A stretch of 64,000 nucleotides of DNA from Polytrichum commune (GCA_950295325.1 OX485803.1:46515554-46579553), one strand, 5' to 3'. Counted from the first letter of the stretch, positions 1 through 11,660 are shown. Numbers and translations: made by a program. Notes: generated by a model from the sequence alone, not told the origin.

Positions 1-265
1 AAGGGTTTCTTTCTACATGTACACACCCATTTCTCTTATTTTTTGTCCTTCAATAACGGTGGCCGTTAACGGCCATCCTTATTGTCATTTCAGATTTTCT
101 TTCATAAGGGTTTCTTTCTACATGTACACACCCATTTCTCTCATTTTTTTTTCCTTCATATTCATATTTCAAATTTTGTTTCTACATGCATGCATGCATG
201 TGTGTATGCATTCATTTCCTTCATTTTTTTTCTCCAAGAAGAGTGGCCGTTAACGGCCACCCATA
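1..265. repeat. Tandem duplication with a GGCCGTTAACGGCC palindrome
   Basis: The phrase AAGGGTTTCTTTCTACATGT starts at 1 and again at 107, each followed by ACACACCCATTTCTC. A perfect 14-base palindrome GGCCGTTAACGGCC occurs near 61-74 and again near 245-258. Both sit upstream of the ParB/methyltransferase pseudogene. They could be protein-binding sites, mobile-element ends or chance tandem growth. No gene is seen here. Confidence 0.6.
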
Positions 266-411
266 TTCAAAATTTAGACTTTTTGGGAATATGTGGTTTT
301 CTCTCTTATGTATACTCTCACTTTCTTTAATGTTTTTTCATTTTGTTTTAGTTTGCATATATGATTTCTTTCCTATCTATATATTTCTTTTGATTTATTT
401 TTGTTTCTCAA

Positions 412-3400
412 GTGGGTGATATGTTTTGTGCTTTAGATTTGGAAGTTGTACATCTTTCTGAAGATTAATTGGAGATGCAATTGCATGCATTTTTTAAGAA
501 AGAAATTGTCAACACATCTTCCCGTCTTGAACGGTTGAGGTATCAACCAAGGGCAAAATCAAACTCAACATTCCACTATGTTGAATGATTGCATTGCCTG
601 TTGTAAGGCCTTTTCTAAAAAATGACGTTATGAACCTGGCTGCACATTTTGTTGCTTGTGGTTATATGGAGGGCAATGGGGTTTTTTATGTGGCCTTGGA
701 AAACAATGAGGGGAAAACAGTAGATGTTACCGATAGTATCATTGAATCTTGGAGTGAAAATTGGGTGAGGGCTAATGGTGCCTTTGAAAAAATATTGTAA
801 GCTGATGAGGACCTCAAAGTTTTTTCTGGCAAAATGTTCATGGTGTGGGACGGAAATCACCGTTTGCAAGCATGGTTGCCCATTATTAATCGAGATCACA
901 CACATGATCCGGTTTGGCATTATGCTGTTGAAAGTATTATTTTGGACGTCAAAGGAGATATTGCAACCATGTTGGCAGCTTTACATGAAGTCAATTGGTA
1001 ATTACTTCATTCTTCTCTTTTTATTTATTCGGTTCATTTGGTTTTTTTTTTAGTTTTTTTTTTATTGTATATCTTTTTTCTTTGGCTTATCATTGGATGT
1101 TTTGTTTTGACAGGAGGAACCAAAATCCTCATGTTTGTACCAATCTTGTTCATAAGCTTTTCCGCATTCAAAGCATTGCTGGACAACCACTTTCATATTT
1201 TGAAAAACTTGTTTCCAAAGAAGATCTTACTGCCGCTGATGCCAAACAAAAATCCAAACATAGGACTTGGTTTACTTTAACTGTTGAGGCTCTTAATGGA
1301 TTTCTATACCAGGTTATTTTTTCTGAAGTATTCGTTTTTCACGATTTTTGTTTTCTTGTATATTTTTCTTGTTTTCTTTTTATTTCGATTTCTATAACTA
1401 TATTTTTTATTGCATCTTATTTTTGGAGTGTGTGATTATTCATACTCTTATATGTTTTTTCGTTGGTGTAGCAAGAGTTGGGAGATGCTGTTGCTACTGC
1501 TCAAAGGAAATTTTATGAGAAATATCATGATCCTGCGCATTGGACTTCGAGTGCAGTAGATGAATTTGTTTCCAAAGCTGTTGAGAGGGTGAGATTGACT
1601 TCTCATTCGGAATTGAAGAAATAACTTCCCATTGCGGATCCTAAACATTCTCCTATGTTCTTAGAGCAGGTGAAGTCTCATTATGAAATTCACGATGAGA
1701 ACCCTGAAATGACTCAAGAAAAACTTTGGATGTTAGCAACTTCGGCAATGGACACATCTATGAAGATTAAGTGGCTTGAGAGGTGGAACAGTCCCCCTGC
1801 TCTTCGTGAGGCTCTCAAGTTTCCGAAACCAAAATTCAATGATATAGAGTTTCCTAAGTGGCTTCATAAAGCTACTTGGTGGGCTCAGGTGATAATTTTT
1901 GTCCTTCTATTATGTTTGGTTCATTTATTTTTGGTCTGTGTTTTTAATTTATTTTTAATATTTTTTCAATCATTTAATTCTTCTAATCTTTATTTTGTAT
2001 TTGGCAGTTGGCTATTGAAACCGAGAAGCTCTTTGATGCTACTGTGGCTGATATGCATGTGTCCATCAACTACCTTCCAGATGGTATGGATCCTTTGCCC
2101 ACTATTTTTTATTATGTGGAGGCAATGCGCATATCATTGTGGGATACTGCATTTTTTCGTGAATTCAGTGTGGATAAGGGAGTTCACAAAAATCATAACA
2201 TTGACAAGCAACTCAATTTTTATCCGGCCATGCGAAGGGTATTTTATAGGTACTTCAAATATGTCTTATTTCCTGCGAAAGCCATTTCCAAATCTCCCAT
2301 TTTTTTGGCTAATTATTTGAATATCGAAAGTGAAGAATGCATGTTCACAGAGGGGATCATGAAATCTTGGGATCCTGTGCATTTTGAAAAATGTGGGTGG
2401 TATTTGGATTGTCCTCTTAAATCACCTCCCACTTTTGATATTGCCCTTCGAGATTCCATTCAACCCGCCCTCAAAGGTACAACTAGAATTGTTCCCTCTA
2501 TAATGGATGAGGATGTAGCCAAGATGCCAAAAAAAAAAGTCTAAGCCTAAAAGACCAATCCTCCTCATTCATGATAGCGATGAGGATGCTCCAATTCAAA
2601 GCAGTCTCAACAACCTTGTAGTTACTGAACCTTCTTCTTCAAATCTAGAGGCAACGTTTCATACTTCAAAGCGGCAGAAAACAACCCCTTCTCCTACCTT
2701 GGATATGCCTCCCAAGCTTAGAGGTATGATGAATATCTTGCCTCCTTTACCTGCAAATCATACATCTTTGGATTTAATCTTGAATGATTCTTTTGTGAGG
2801 ATTATCGAGGATAAGAAGCAAACAGGTACATTTCGTGCACCATATGACGACATTGTGGCTTTTCTATCAAAGGTGAGTTCATTTTATTTTACAGTTTTTA
2901 CTTTATTCAAGTTTTATAAAGTTTCACTCGTATTTTGTTACGTTATTTCATTTTTTATTTTTAATTGTCGTCTTTATTCATGAATTGTAATATTTTATCT
3001 TTGTAGGTTGGTGAAGGTAGACAATTTTTTTTTGATGGCCAATTGCAAAAGAAACCTGTTGTGGACCTCATTATTGCGGATTACCCAGATGGTCTTCGGG
3101 TTCCAGGTGTCTCGGATCCGCCATCTCAAATTCCCCCTTGGAATGCCAACATTCCAAGTTTTCTCAACATATTGATGGCATTTGCTCTTACCTATCTTCA
3201 TGATGATGGAGCATTCCTTTTGTTTTATCCTGACAGTTCTGCCGTGAAGAGAGAAGTGGCAGAATTCTTCAAGAACTATAAGTTCAAAATCAAGGATGAG
3301 TGGACTATCATTAATTCCTTGCACTTGGCAAATCCTATGAATCCGTCCAAAAATGTAAGTAGCAATTATGACATTTCATTTTGATTGGTTCATATTTGAA

Positions 3401-4350
3401 TTTGTTTTTATGTGTTGTATATTTTTTAATTTCAGTTTTATATTGACTTTCAGACTTTGAAGTTCAAGGCTTTGTTATTGGTTCGATCATTTTCAATTCC
3501 CATTGCGAGGCAACCTCAAGAACTTCTGATCACCATGCATCCTTCAATTCCTAAGGTCGATTTAGCCACAGATGACGTTCTCTTCAACTCTATTACTATG
3601 GAAACTCAATTATGTAGACAAAGAGATGGCAAGCCATGGAGGGGTGCAAAGGAGAAGTCTGAAGTTTTAATGAAGTTATTTGTTCATGGTTTGAGTCCTG
3701 TAGGCGGTATTGTGGCAAACATGACTGCTTCTACAGGTATTGTATATTACAGTATCCAATTATTCGTTCATATGTTTTTTAATTCATACTTCAATGTTCG
3801 TATTTTTCTAATTAATGTTTTGTTTCATCCAGGTTCTTCTATTAGAGCGGCTCATTCATCTAATCGTCATATTCTAGCATTAGAAAGTGATGCCGAACTC
3901 TTTGATGAGGTACTAAAACCTCTTCAAACACCTACAAATGATACCTCATGCGATGGTATGGACTTTGATGATGATACTCCAATAGAAGACGCCGCACTTC
4001 TTAACTTATGTGAGTAAGTTTTTTCATTGTTTTTTTCTCAACAACTTCAATTGCAAATTCTAGATTTTGTATTCTAATTTGCTGTTACATATTCTAATAC
4101 ATGGTTTGTTGTTTGTAGTTGGATGAATCCATCGCCGATACAAATCTCGTCATTTTATCGGCACCGTGGATTATTGAGAAGCCCCTCTCTTAGTCCTCAG
4201 AGCCTCCCTGTGTATGCTGAGGCTTTAGCTGAAGCTTATGCTAATGCTTCATCTACTTCATCTTCAATTTCACCTTCACCTCGTAGATATTACGATACTA
4301 GAGTATGTGCTTATTTTGAACTCAGTGCATCTGAGTCCGACGATATTTAA
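412..4350 (+). pseudogene. Disabled ParB-like / DNA-methyltransferase-like fusion gene
   Basis: I infer exons at about 412-997, 1114-1312, 1472-1888, 2008-2872, 3007-3354, 3454-3736, 3833-4013 and 4119-4350. Splice phases are compatible throughout. The first part has a ParB/sulfiredoxin-like signature: PVVRPFLKND near 594, then VWDGNHRLQAW near 843-875. A middle part of about 550 residues is unrecognised and ends in a lysine-rich, NLS-like PKKKSKPKRP. The last third looks like a permuted N-4/N-6 DNA methylase: DLIIADYPDG at about 3064-3093 sits where motif IV (DPPY-like) belongs, a hydrophobic LHDDGAFLLFYPD follows, then motif-I-like TASTGSSIRAA across the 3736/3833 junction and RHILALESDAELF. 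Disablements are TAA at 466-468, a frameshift near 584-588 (VE then MIA), TAA at 798-800, TAA at 1622-1624, and one extra A in the A10 run at 2529-2538. The fold assignments are motif-based inference. It could be a decayed host gene or mobile-element cargo. Confidence 0.68.
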
Positions 4351-4966
4351 GTTTGTATTCATGATTTGATTTTTGAAATTTGATTTCCAAGAACTTCAAC
4401 AATTTTAATCTACTACCCGATTTATATCTACAATCCATTTTTGTTGTTCTTTATGTTTTGGACTTCGTAAATGTCACCCTCATGATGGTGTTATGATGTA
4501 TTTAAATTTTACATTGATGTGTATTATAGTGAGACATTCTAACATGCTACACTTGTTTTCAACATGAGTTTGCTTACACATTGTCTCCAATTACATTATT
4601 ATTATCTCAACAATTAAATGTATATTAGTTCATTTTTAGTACAAAATTGTTATAGCAACATTCTCATTTGTTGTTCATTTGGACTATAGACCCTTACATG
4701 TAATTCCACAGTCATAGGCCCCCAACGGATTTACAAACCATAACCGGGAAAAAATTGAAGGCTCACATGTTCACGCTCGCATGCTCACATACTAGCAACC
4801 CCGAGTCGTGTACATATTGGTCTTTTTCATTGCTCACTACTTGCAATCTAGCATTCATATTATTTGTCCTCCCCAATCTTCTTATTATTGAACCCTAAAA
4901 AATTATTTCTTTAGGCCACGGTTATAGGATACTCGGGGTCCTATTACCAAATATTTTGTTTTCTTC
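4351..4966. other. AT-rich spacer, no gene recognised
   Basis: This is the 3' flank of the ParB/methyltransferase pseudogene. Frequent stops occur in all frames. The only structure I see is the onset of CTCAC-rich phrases near 4760-4790, which lead into the tandem repeat that follows. Confidence 0.5.
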
Positions 4967-5033
4967 ACCGCTCACAAATTACCGCTCATCGCTCACCGCT
5001 CACTGCTCACCGCTCACAGCTCACCGCTCACAA
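4967..5033. repeat. CCGCTCAC short tandem repeat
   Basis: About seven imperfect copies of an 8-10 base unit (CCGCTCAC, variants TCGCTCAC, CTGCTCAC, CAGCTCAC). It lies exactly at the upstream edge of the LINE coding remnant. Confidence 0.85.
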
Positions 5034-5043
5034 GATAGCACTC

Positions 5044-6702
5044 CCCAATGAACTACAACAAGTCCTAAAACAAGCAACGAACACACACATAGACACCCAT
5101 CCCATCAAACCCACCCCCACACACTACAATGTTAAATTCTCCAATGCATGGAAAAATGCCCCCCAAAGTAAGCACCCCACGCACTAAGAACATCACTACA
5201 ATACCTTTACCAAACACATACAAACACATCCACCACCTTAAATTCATCCACAACAATGCATATACACAGATGGGTCATATATCCCACCATTCATAAACCC
5301 CGAAGGCCTAATAGATGGAAACACTAGAAGATCGGGAGTATATAGCCCCAACAATAACACCCAAATATCAAAAAGACTACATGGATACCAAAATATATTC
5401 AAAGTAGAGCTAAATGCAATACTCATCACTATCAAAACTATACAAATCACCCGAATAGAAACACACATATTTACAAACAACCTTAATATCATATTCTTAA
5501 TAAACAATCATATCCAACATCACAACACCACCACCCACACAAATTACTTATAGCGCCTATAGTACATCACATATATTGGACCCCACACGAAGTCCACATA
5601 CACAAAGTAAGAGCACACTTAGGTATCACTGGAAACAAAATATAGCCGGCACACTAGCTAATGAAGGGACACTCAAAGAAAAACCAACCAATATGCCACA
5701 CATACACATAGCCCACCCTACCTCCTACTGGCTAGCCAGTTGCCCAATAGCCACACATGACGGAGCCATCCGTAATCTACACACATTAATAACAAAAGAA
5801 CACGGAAACTGCGAAACAATATTAGCCAAAAATCAATTTCCATATGTAGACAAGTGGTTATTAAACACCCAAATAAACCAGAAACTCTCCAACTGTTTAT
5901 GGCGTAACGAGAATGTGCCAGATACCCAAATCACCCAAACACTAAAATTCAAATATGCCCAATACATGGGCAACCATAGGAAAAACATCTTCTGGGCCCT
6001 CACATACCAAAATCCTAACTGTACATTATGCCATAAAAATGAAAGAGACACATGGCCCCACCTCCTATCTACATGTGAGCATCCATACCTAAACGGACTC
6101 ATAATTGCAAGACATAACAAGGCAGTACACCTCATCACTCAGACACTACAAGCCAATAAAAACACTCGGTTCTTCACCCTGACCAATGCAGGCCATCGTA
6201 ACAACCAACCACAAGAACAAAGAGTCCCATAATGGCTCCTTCAATGCACATGCCCCCCCAAAACCATGCCAATGCCAAGCCAAACTAAAACCAAACATCT
6301 TGTGCATGATCAGAGCCCCAACCCAAACACAACTACCCATATCACCATCCCCCAACCACACAATCCAATTCATCGAATTCACATACTACCATGATAGATT
6401 CCCTGAACAAGCCCTCACACCTAAGCGCACCAAATATGACCCACTAATTAACGCCATCTAAAATAATGGATGGAAAACCAACCCTCTTATTGACATCATG
6501 GCTGGACTAAGAGGAGCCATACATGAACACTCCTTAGACAAACTCACAAAACTAAAAATCCCAAAATCCAGCATTAAAAACCTCATGAAAGGCATACACC
6601 AGAATGCTATCAAATACCTCACATACCTAGTACTAAACAAGAGAAAACTAGACAACAAACAAACACTTGCCCCCCACCCCCACCTTAACAAACTGGGATA
6701 AC
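5044..6702 (+). mobile_element. Decayed non-LTR retrotransposon (LINE) 3' half: RNase H, CCHC finger, C-terminus
   Basis: Translating across stops gives LPNELQQVLKQATNTHID near 5044, then RNase H landmarks: YTDGSY near 5260 (first Asp), KVELNAILITIKT near 5400 (Glu), HIFTNNLNIIFL near 5465 (Asp replaced by Asn), and RYHWKQNIAGTLANEG near 5615, corresponding to the H..G..GN.AD block. The longest open piece is 5576-6232. It includes CTLCHKNERDTWPHLLSTC, the C-X2-C-X8-H-X4-C finger common after LINE RNase H domains. Further coding-like text reaches 6702 with frameshifts, for example AGLRGAIHEHSLDKLTKLKI at about 6501. Several stops and shifts make it inactive. The reverse transcriptase and endonuclease parts are absent. 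The strand is markedly rich in A and C. Confidence 0.8.
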
Positions 6703-7609
6703 TAGTACACCACAGAGCCCACCTCCCAAAGGAGGCATAAAACCTTATACTGCATCACAAAATACCGTGATCAGTGTAAGGCCAACGGGCTCATATACAA
6801 GCGTTATTTTTCCTTTTCTCTTCTTGAGGACTTCAAGTGACATCTTCATTTTCAATTTGGGGTTGCGTTTTGAAGGATTGTTTTGAGAGAGGTATATTAT
6901 GAAGGGCCAAATCTCATTTGAAGGGCATTGAAGACTTCAATCATGAACACTAGTCATGAGGCCCACTTTATACACAATTTGGGACTAGCCCAGGCCCGAT
7001 CATGTGCAATTAAGCCCTCAATTCAGTCCAATTTTATCGACTTTTAATTTGCGGGCTCAACCTTGTCACATGTAAAGTGATGAGGCTTGATTTTAGGTCC
7101 TGATGTTTTTGAGGGGACATAATATTACTTAGTTGATGACTTGTGTTCTTGGGTCCAGCAATAGATTTGAGAATAAAGATTTCGGATGCCACAATCCTAG
7201 TGCTTCAGACTCAACCTGAAGTGAGGGCAACTCAATAATGTTTTGGAAAGTGTAGTGAAGAGCAATAGCATTTTATGGGCCAATGGTAGAGATGTTCATT
7301 ATTCAACCGATGAGCCCAATCCGGCCCATGTTGAGAGTTTGGGTCGAGGAAAACTCGTCCTAATTTCTTCAAGTCGGCGTAAAGGTTTGATGCCAAGATT
7401 ATGCCACCTAAGACTCCACATGGGATGAGCAAGTGTTCAAGGGCCAACACTACTATAAAGACCTTGGGCCGGATTTGATGAAACCGAGCGATCCTATGGG
7501 GCCACATTTTTAGGGTTCAATCTACCCCTCAATTCAACCCAAGTATAAAGTGGGCCTAAGTTGGACATCATGTGACTCACTTGGACGTTTTGTGCCACAT
7601 GCCCCATTT
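6703..7609. other. Spacer, no gene recognised
   Basis: Contains the probable 3' tail of the LINE (to roughly 6830) and scattered TTGGGTCC/GGACCCAA phrases related to the MITE family that starts at 7610. No convincing exon was seen on either strand. Confidence 0.45.
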
Positions 7610-7897
7610 AGGGTGGGCTTACACTAGGGTCCTCCAAAGACCAAAGGAGACTCCAACATCGATTTATCGTATTGGTCGTGAGCAAAATTTGGACCCAAGA
7701 AAATTTACACAAGGGTTTGGGTCCGAGATACAAAGAACAAAAAATTGAAGTGGCTCTAATGTGGCATCACTATTTTGTCAAATTTGGTTGGTCCCAACTT
7801 AAGAAAATGCTCCTCCCATTTTAAGACACCATTTTCCAAGCTTGGGTCCATTGAAGGTTGTTTTGAGCCCCAAGTTCTTCTGGACCCATACCCTAAT
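7610..7897. mobile_element. MITE, GGGTCC family, copy A
   Basis: Begins with AGGGTGGGCTTACACTAGGG and ends with GGACCCATACCCTAAT, an imperfect inverted match. Internal phrases (a CCTATTGG-like core, GGACCCAAG, ATGTGGCA.CACT) recur in copies B, D and E. Non-coding. Confidence 0.65.
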
Positions 7898-8218
7898 AAG
7901 GGTGGAATTAGTGTTTAAGGCCCAAGTCCAAGAAACTCTTAACACCGAGCAATCCTATTGGTTGAGAGCAAAATTTTGGACCCAAAGAGCTTACGTTAGG
8001 GCTTGGGGTCCAAAGCATGAGGAAATGAAGTTGCACAAATGTGGCACCACTTTCTCGCCAAAATCTCGCAAGTCCCAACTCAAGAAAATACTCCACCTAA
8101 ATTGCAAAATTCATCTTCAAGCTTGGGTCCAAAAAGTAAAAGGTCCATTACAAGGTCCATTACAAGGTCCTATGGACCCAATGTTTCTTGGATGTTGGAC
8201 CCAAACCCTAATGTAAAC
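7898..8218. mobile_element. MITE, GGGTCC family, copy B
   Basis: Starts with AAGGGTGGAATTAGTGTTTA directly at the end of copy A and ends with GGACCCAAACCCTAATGTAA. It shares CAATCCTATTGG, GTGGCACCACTTTCTCGCCA and CAAGAAAATACTCC with copy E in the GBPL3-like leader intron. An open frame across it is only the repeat. Confidence 0.7.
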
Positions 8219-10520
8219 AAGCTTGTAATTCAGTTTCTCAAATTGGGTTGAGTGTTTTCTAGAGTGGAGGCCATTGATATTTGGCAAGAAAGTGATGCCA
8301 CATTAGCACCACCTTATTTTTCCATACTTAGACACAGACCATAGTATAAAATCCAAAAATTTGCGATTGACCAATAGAATCGATTGGTTTTAGAGTCTCT
8401 TTGGTCTTTGACCCAAGTGTATGACTAACCTAATGTAGGGTTCATGCCATAAGATTGTTTTTCCCTAACATTGATGGTAGAGTTAATTCATGTCTCAGCA
8501 TGTCATGTTGGTAACTAACTTAAATGTAACTTAATAACAAATTCTTGGTACATTAGTAATGAGTATCACACTGGAAGCTTTGCATTGAAATGCAACCCTT
8601 GGTGTTGGTAAATTAGGACATGCAAATTAGGAGGGTCGACTACCATTGAGGCTAGGTGTAGGTGCCTTCATAGTGCTCTAGGTGCGAAGTGTATATAAAT
8701 TATCATTAGCGGTAGATGTAAATTCAAGGGTGGTGCTAAGGAAATGGACAGTTGATAATTTATCAAAAATTATCAAGTTACAGGCAAAGATTTTAACATA
8801 GCATTGAGAACTAAAGTATTATGTGGCACTACTAGCTCCTCATGCAACTGTGACCGTTTGATAATACCAGAAATTATCTCATCAACCAATTAGCAATTGT
8901 AATTCATGGAAATCATAGTTTCAAGTTTCATAATCAAGCTTGAGATGCTAAACTTACAGACCACTTCCATGTTTGCAAATTACAGACTCTTCAACTTTGT
9001 CAACAAGGTAAGAACCCCCCTTACTTCAATTGCCTCATCCAAGCTTCATGAATGAAAGTGATTCTATGTGAAGAGGTTCTGCTTGTATGTGCCTAGAATG
9101 GCATGTTCACAAGTGATATGTACAAAATCAGAATCTGGCCAACTTAATTGTGCTTTGAATTCCAATTAACACCACTGAATAGCTAGCTAAGACAAGAGAC
9201 CACATAAGGCACACATACCTTAGCCAACCGTTGCCATCCAACATCTCGTGTGCAGGCTGAACCTATAGTACTCACAGAAAACAGGACAGAGAAGCACTGA
9301 TCGGCTGAGAGTTGCCAATGTTACAAAATGACTACAGGAAGTACACTCAATAGACATAACTATTGAAGTCTACAATTCATGATGTTGCTGATGCATGCTA
9401 ATACAATACTCAACTAAGGTGCACTTCATAACTTTGTAGAACAAGTTTGAGACCTCTCCCAGCACACCACAACCTATGCTCTTCACAGAGTGTAAGTAAA
9501 CACAAGAAACCCCAGGTTATGTGAATAGGTTGCAACAATGATGGTCCATTATCCGTAATAGTTGAAGAAAACCAAATCACCTAAGTTCAATTCGTAGCAG
9601 AGCAATCTCTAAAATTTGATTGGATACTAAATACTACATAACATATTTACTGTACAGGTTTTCACTTTTCATTTTTTGTAGCCCTAATTTTGAATTTTTA
9701 TATCTAGCCTCTATTTACATAGGAAAACTCTCATGGAACGAAAAGAAGACATCCCCTATCCCATTTGAGAAAGGCAAAAAGCACATTAAAGGACCTTCGG
9801 CCTGTTCAATGAAATCAATACATAGATTCTGACTTCAGCTCTAAGACTTTATGTCCTGAGTGAGTCCTTAGCTAATCGAGTCTGCTTCATAAGCAAGAAA
9901 CCATGCAAATAAATAGATAAACCCTTAAAATAAATAATACACCACACAAAAAGGTGTCCTGCGATGAACTTAGAGTAACTTCCTGCTATTTCATTTCGCC
10001 AGGCATAAAAGAGTATCCAAAGACAGAAGGATAGACATTGAATAGCATATAAATGCCAACTGGTACATGTCTAGCACATGAAGCATCAGTGTAAAGTTCA
10101 ATCAGACGTGCGGGAAACACAATACATGTGGTATCAGAAAATCAATACAGTTTTATACATTTTCTCAATACACAGTGTAGAAATACACAAGGTACAAAAA
10201 TGTACAATGGGGTACAGGTGATGCCTACCACTAAATTACATATAAGCAGATTTTGCCCCTCAATATCTTGTCTGACAGATGTCTTCAGAGATGTGATCAC
10301 CAGAAGTGGATTCCACACGAACAAGTCATCCTTAAAGTTCACAAGATTTGGAGATGGAACAAAAATGTAGTGGCGGCACTAACCCTGAAGGATATGTGGC
10401 CAAAAGTACTTGTGGCTGTTTTTGCTGTGCAATGAAATCTGCTGGCTTCACTGGAGGTCCATCTTCAAGTTGTTTATGATGACAAACTCTAATGTACCAC
10501 CTGAGATATTCTTCCCCTTT
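8219..10520. other. Spacer and 3' flank of the ERD15-like gene
   Basis: No exon chain recognised. Near 8870-8900 there is a CTCATCAACCAATTAGCAATTG phrase resembling the start of the dispersed CAATTGCAAATCA repeat. Near 9195-9225 ACCACATAAGGCACACATAC resembles the end of that repeat. The 3' UTR of the ERD15-like gene should lie just below 10521; I cannot place the polyadenylation site. Confidence 0.4.
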
Positions 10521-11660
10521 TCAGCTGCTTCTATAAGCTGTGGTGGCTACTGTGTCACTTTGATCTGTTGATTCTGTAAGGTGTTGTTGTAGAGTGTCTT
10601 CACTGCTGCTTGTCAGCTCCAGAGAATGGATATCGCCTCCAGTTTGTGTGTCTGAATGGACTGAGTCAACCTCATTCTCATTATGTGCGTCCTTTGAATC
10701 TGCAACCTGTTGTTGTGGACTGTCCTTGCTGTTGCTTATCCATTCCAGAGCTTGAAGACCGCATCCAATGTCTGTGGGTAAATAGACAGGACTACCTTCA
10801 ATCCCATTGACAGCATCCTGCAATTCTTCAAGGCGTTGCGGAGAATTGACCAATTCTGGAGATGGGCTAAAAACTCTTGTGTCTGCACTTGCATTGACAG
10901 GTTCAACTTCCTGCCGATCACCAGCATTTGTTGATTCTGAGAGGTATATCTTGGAAATGTCATTGCTCAATGACAGAACACCAAGTGCATCTACAGAGCC
11001 CGTGATGGTTAGCACATCTCCAGATCTAATCTCATTACCTGCATATTGAACAAAACAGAGGAGACGAAAGACATTCAATCAACATCCATGAAATTTGGGT
11101 GGCGGGACACTCCACAGACCACATTGAATAACATTACACTGAAGGTGCTCACTACACACCAATGGCTGAAACTTAATGCCTTAGAATATGAATCGCACAG
11201 AAAATAGAACAATAACAAGCTCCTCTAAAAAGGAGAGGTGCCCATTACCCTTAATAAAACAACAATGTTAAGAATTGAACAAAGAATCTGACAAGGTTGT
11301 ATACAACATAAGAATTCTCCTTTGAGCTTTGCAGCGAATAATACCAGCCCCAGTATAACTGCGTGTAGATGCCTTATTGCCAACAACCTGCTGCTTCGCC
11401 AGCTCACTTTCCACCAATGCGTCAAGGTCATGAAGAGCCTGCATATCACCTGCAAAAAGGTCTTCCTCATCTTGAAAACAAGTCTTCTCCCAGTACTGCT
11501 GATATTCCGCACTGGTATTCATCAGAGCATACCACGGTGGAGAGAACTCCTCTACATTGAGCCATTCCACTGGAATCTTTTTTGCTACAGGAACAAAGGA
11601 GGGAGCATTGGGATTTAATTTGAAAGCCTTCGGCGCAGCTTTTGTCCCAGAGTTGACCAT
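10521..11660 (-). CDS. ERD15/CID1-like PAM2-motif protein
   Basis: Two coding exons, 11660-11345 and 11038-10521, joined in phase (G|GT). They encode 277 residues from ATG in MVNSGTKAAPKAF. Residues 14-24 (KLNPNAPSFVP) match the PAM2 motif that binds the MLLE domain of poly(A)-binding protein. Residues 36-47 (VEEFSPPWYALM) match the conserved VEDFSPEWW-type block of EARLY RESPONSIVE TO DEHYDRATION 15. The DLFAGDMQALHDLDALVESE stretch is acidic, as in ERD15. In Arabidopsis these small proteins modulate abscisic acid, drought and defence responses; the same role here is inferred. The C-terminal half, about residues 106-277, is Ser/Glu/Gln/Asp-rich and likely disordered, making the protein longer than the roughly 160-residue angiosperm form. 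The upstream leader is spliced. Confidence 0.85.

Noticed and set aside
466-1624. Possibility that TAA is recoded as glutamine
   Set aside because: All other genes and the terminal stop at 4348-4350 use TAA or TGA normally, and the same gene also has frameshifts; decay is simpler.
5065-5507. Two minus-strand ORFs of 63 and 87 codons
   Set aside because: Antisense to the LINE RNase H remnant; openness follows from the A+C skew of the strand.
7842-8251. Plus-strand ORFs of 124 and 70 codons
   Set aside because: They translate the tandem GGGTCC-family MITEs, which are non-coding in other copies.
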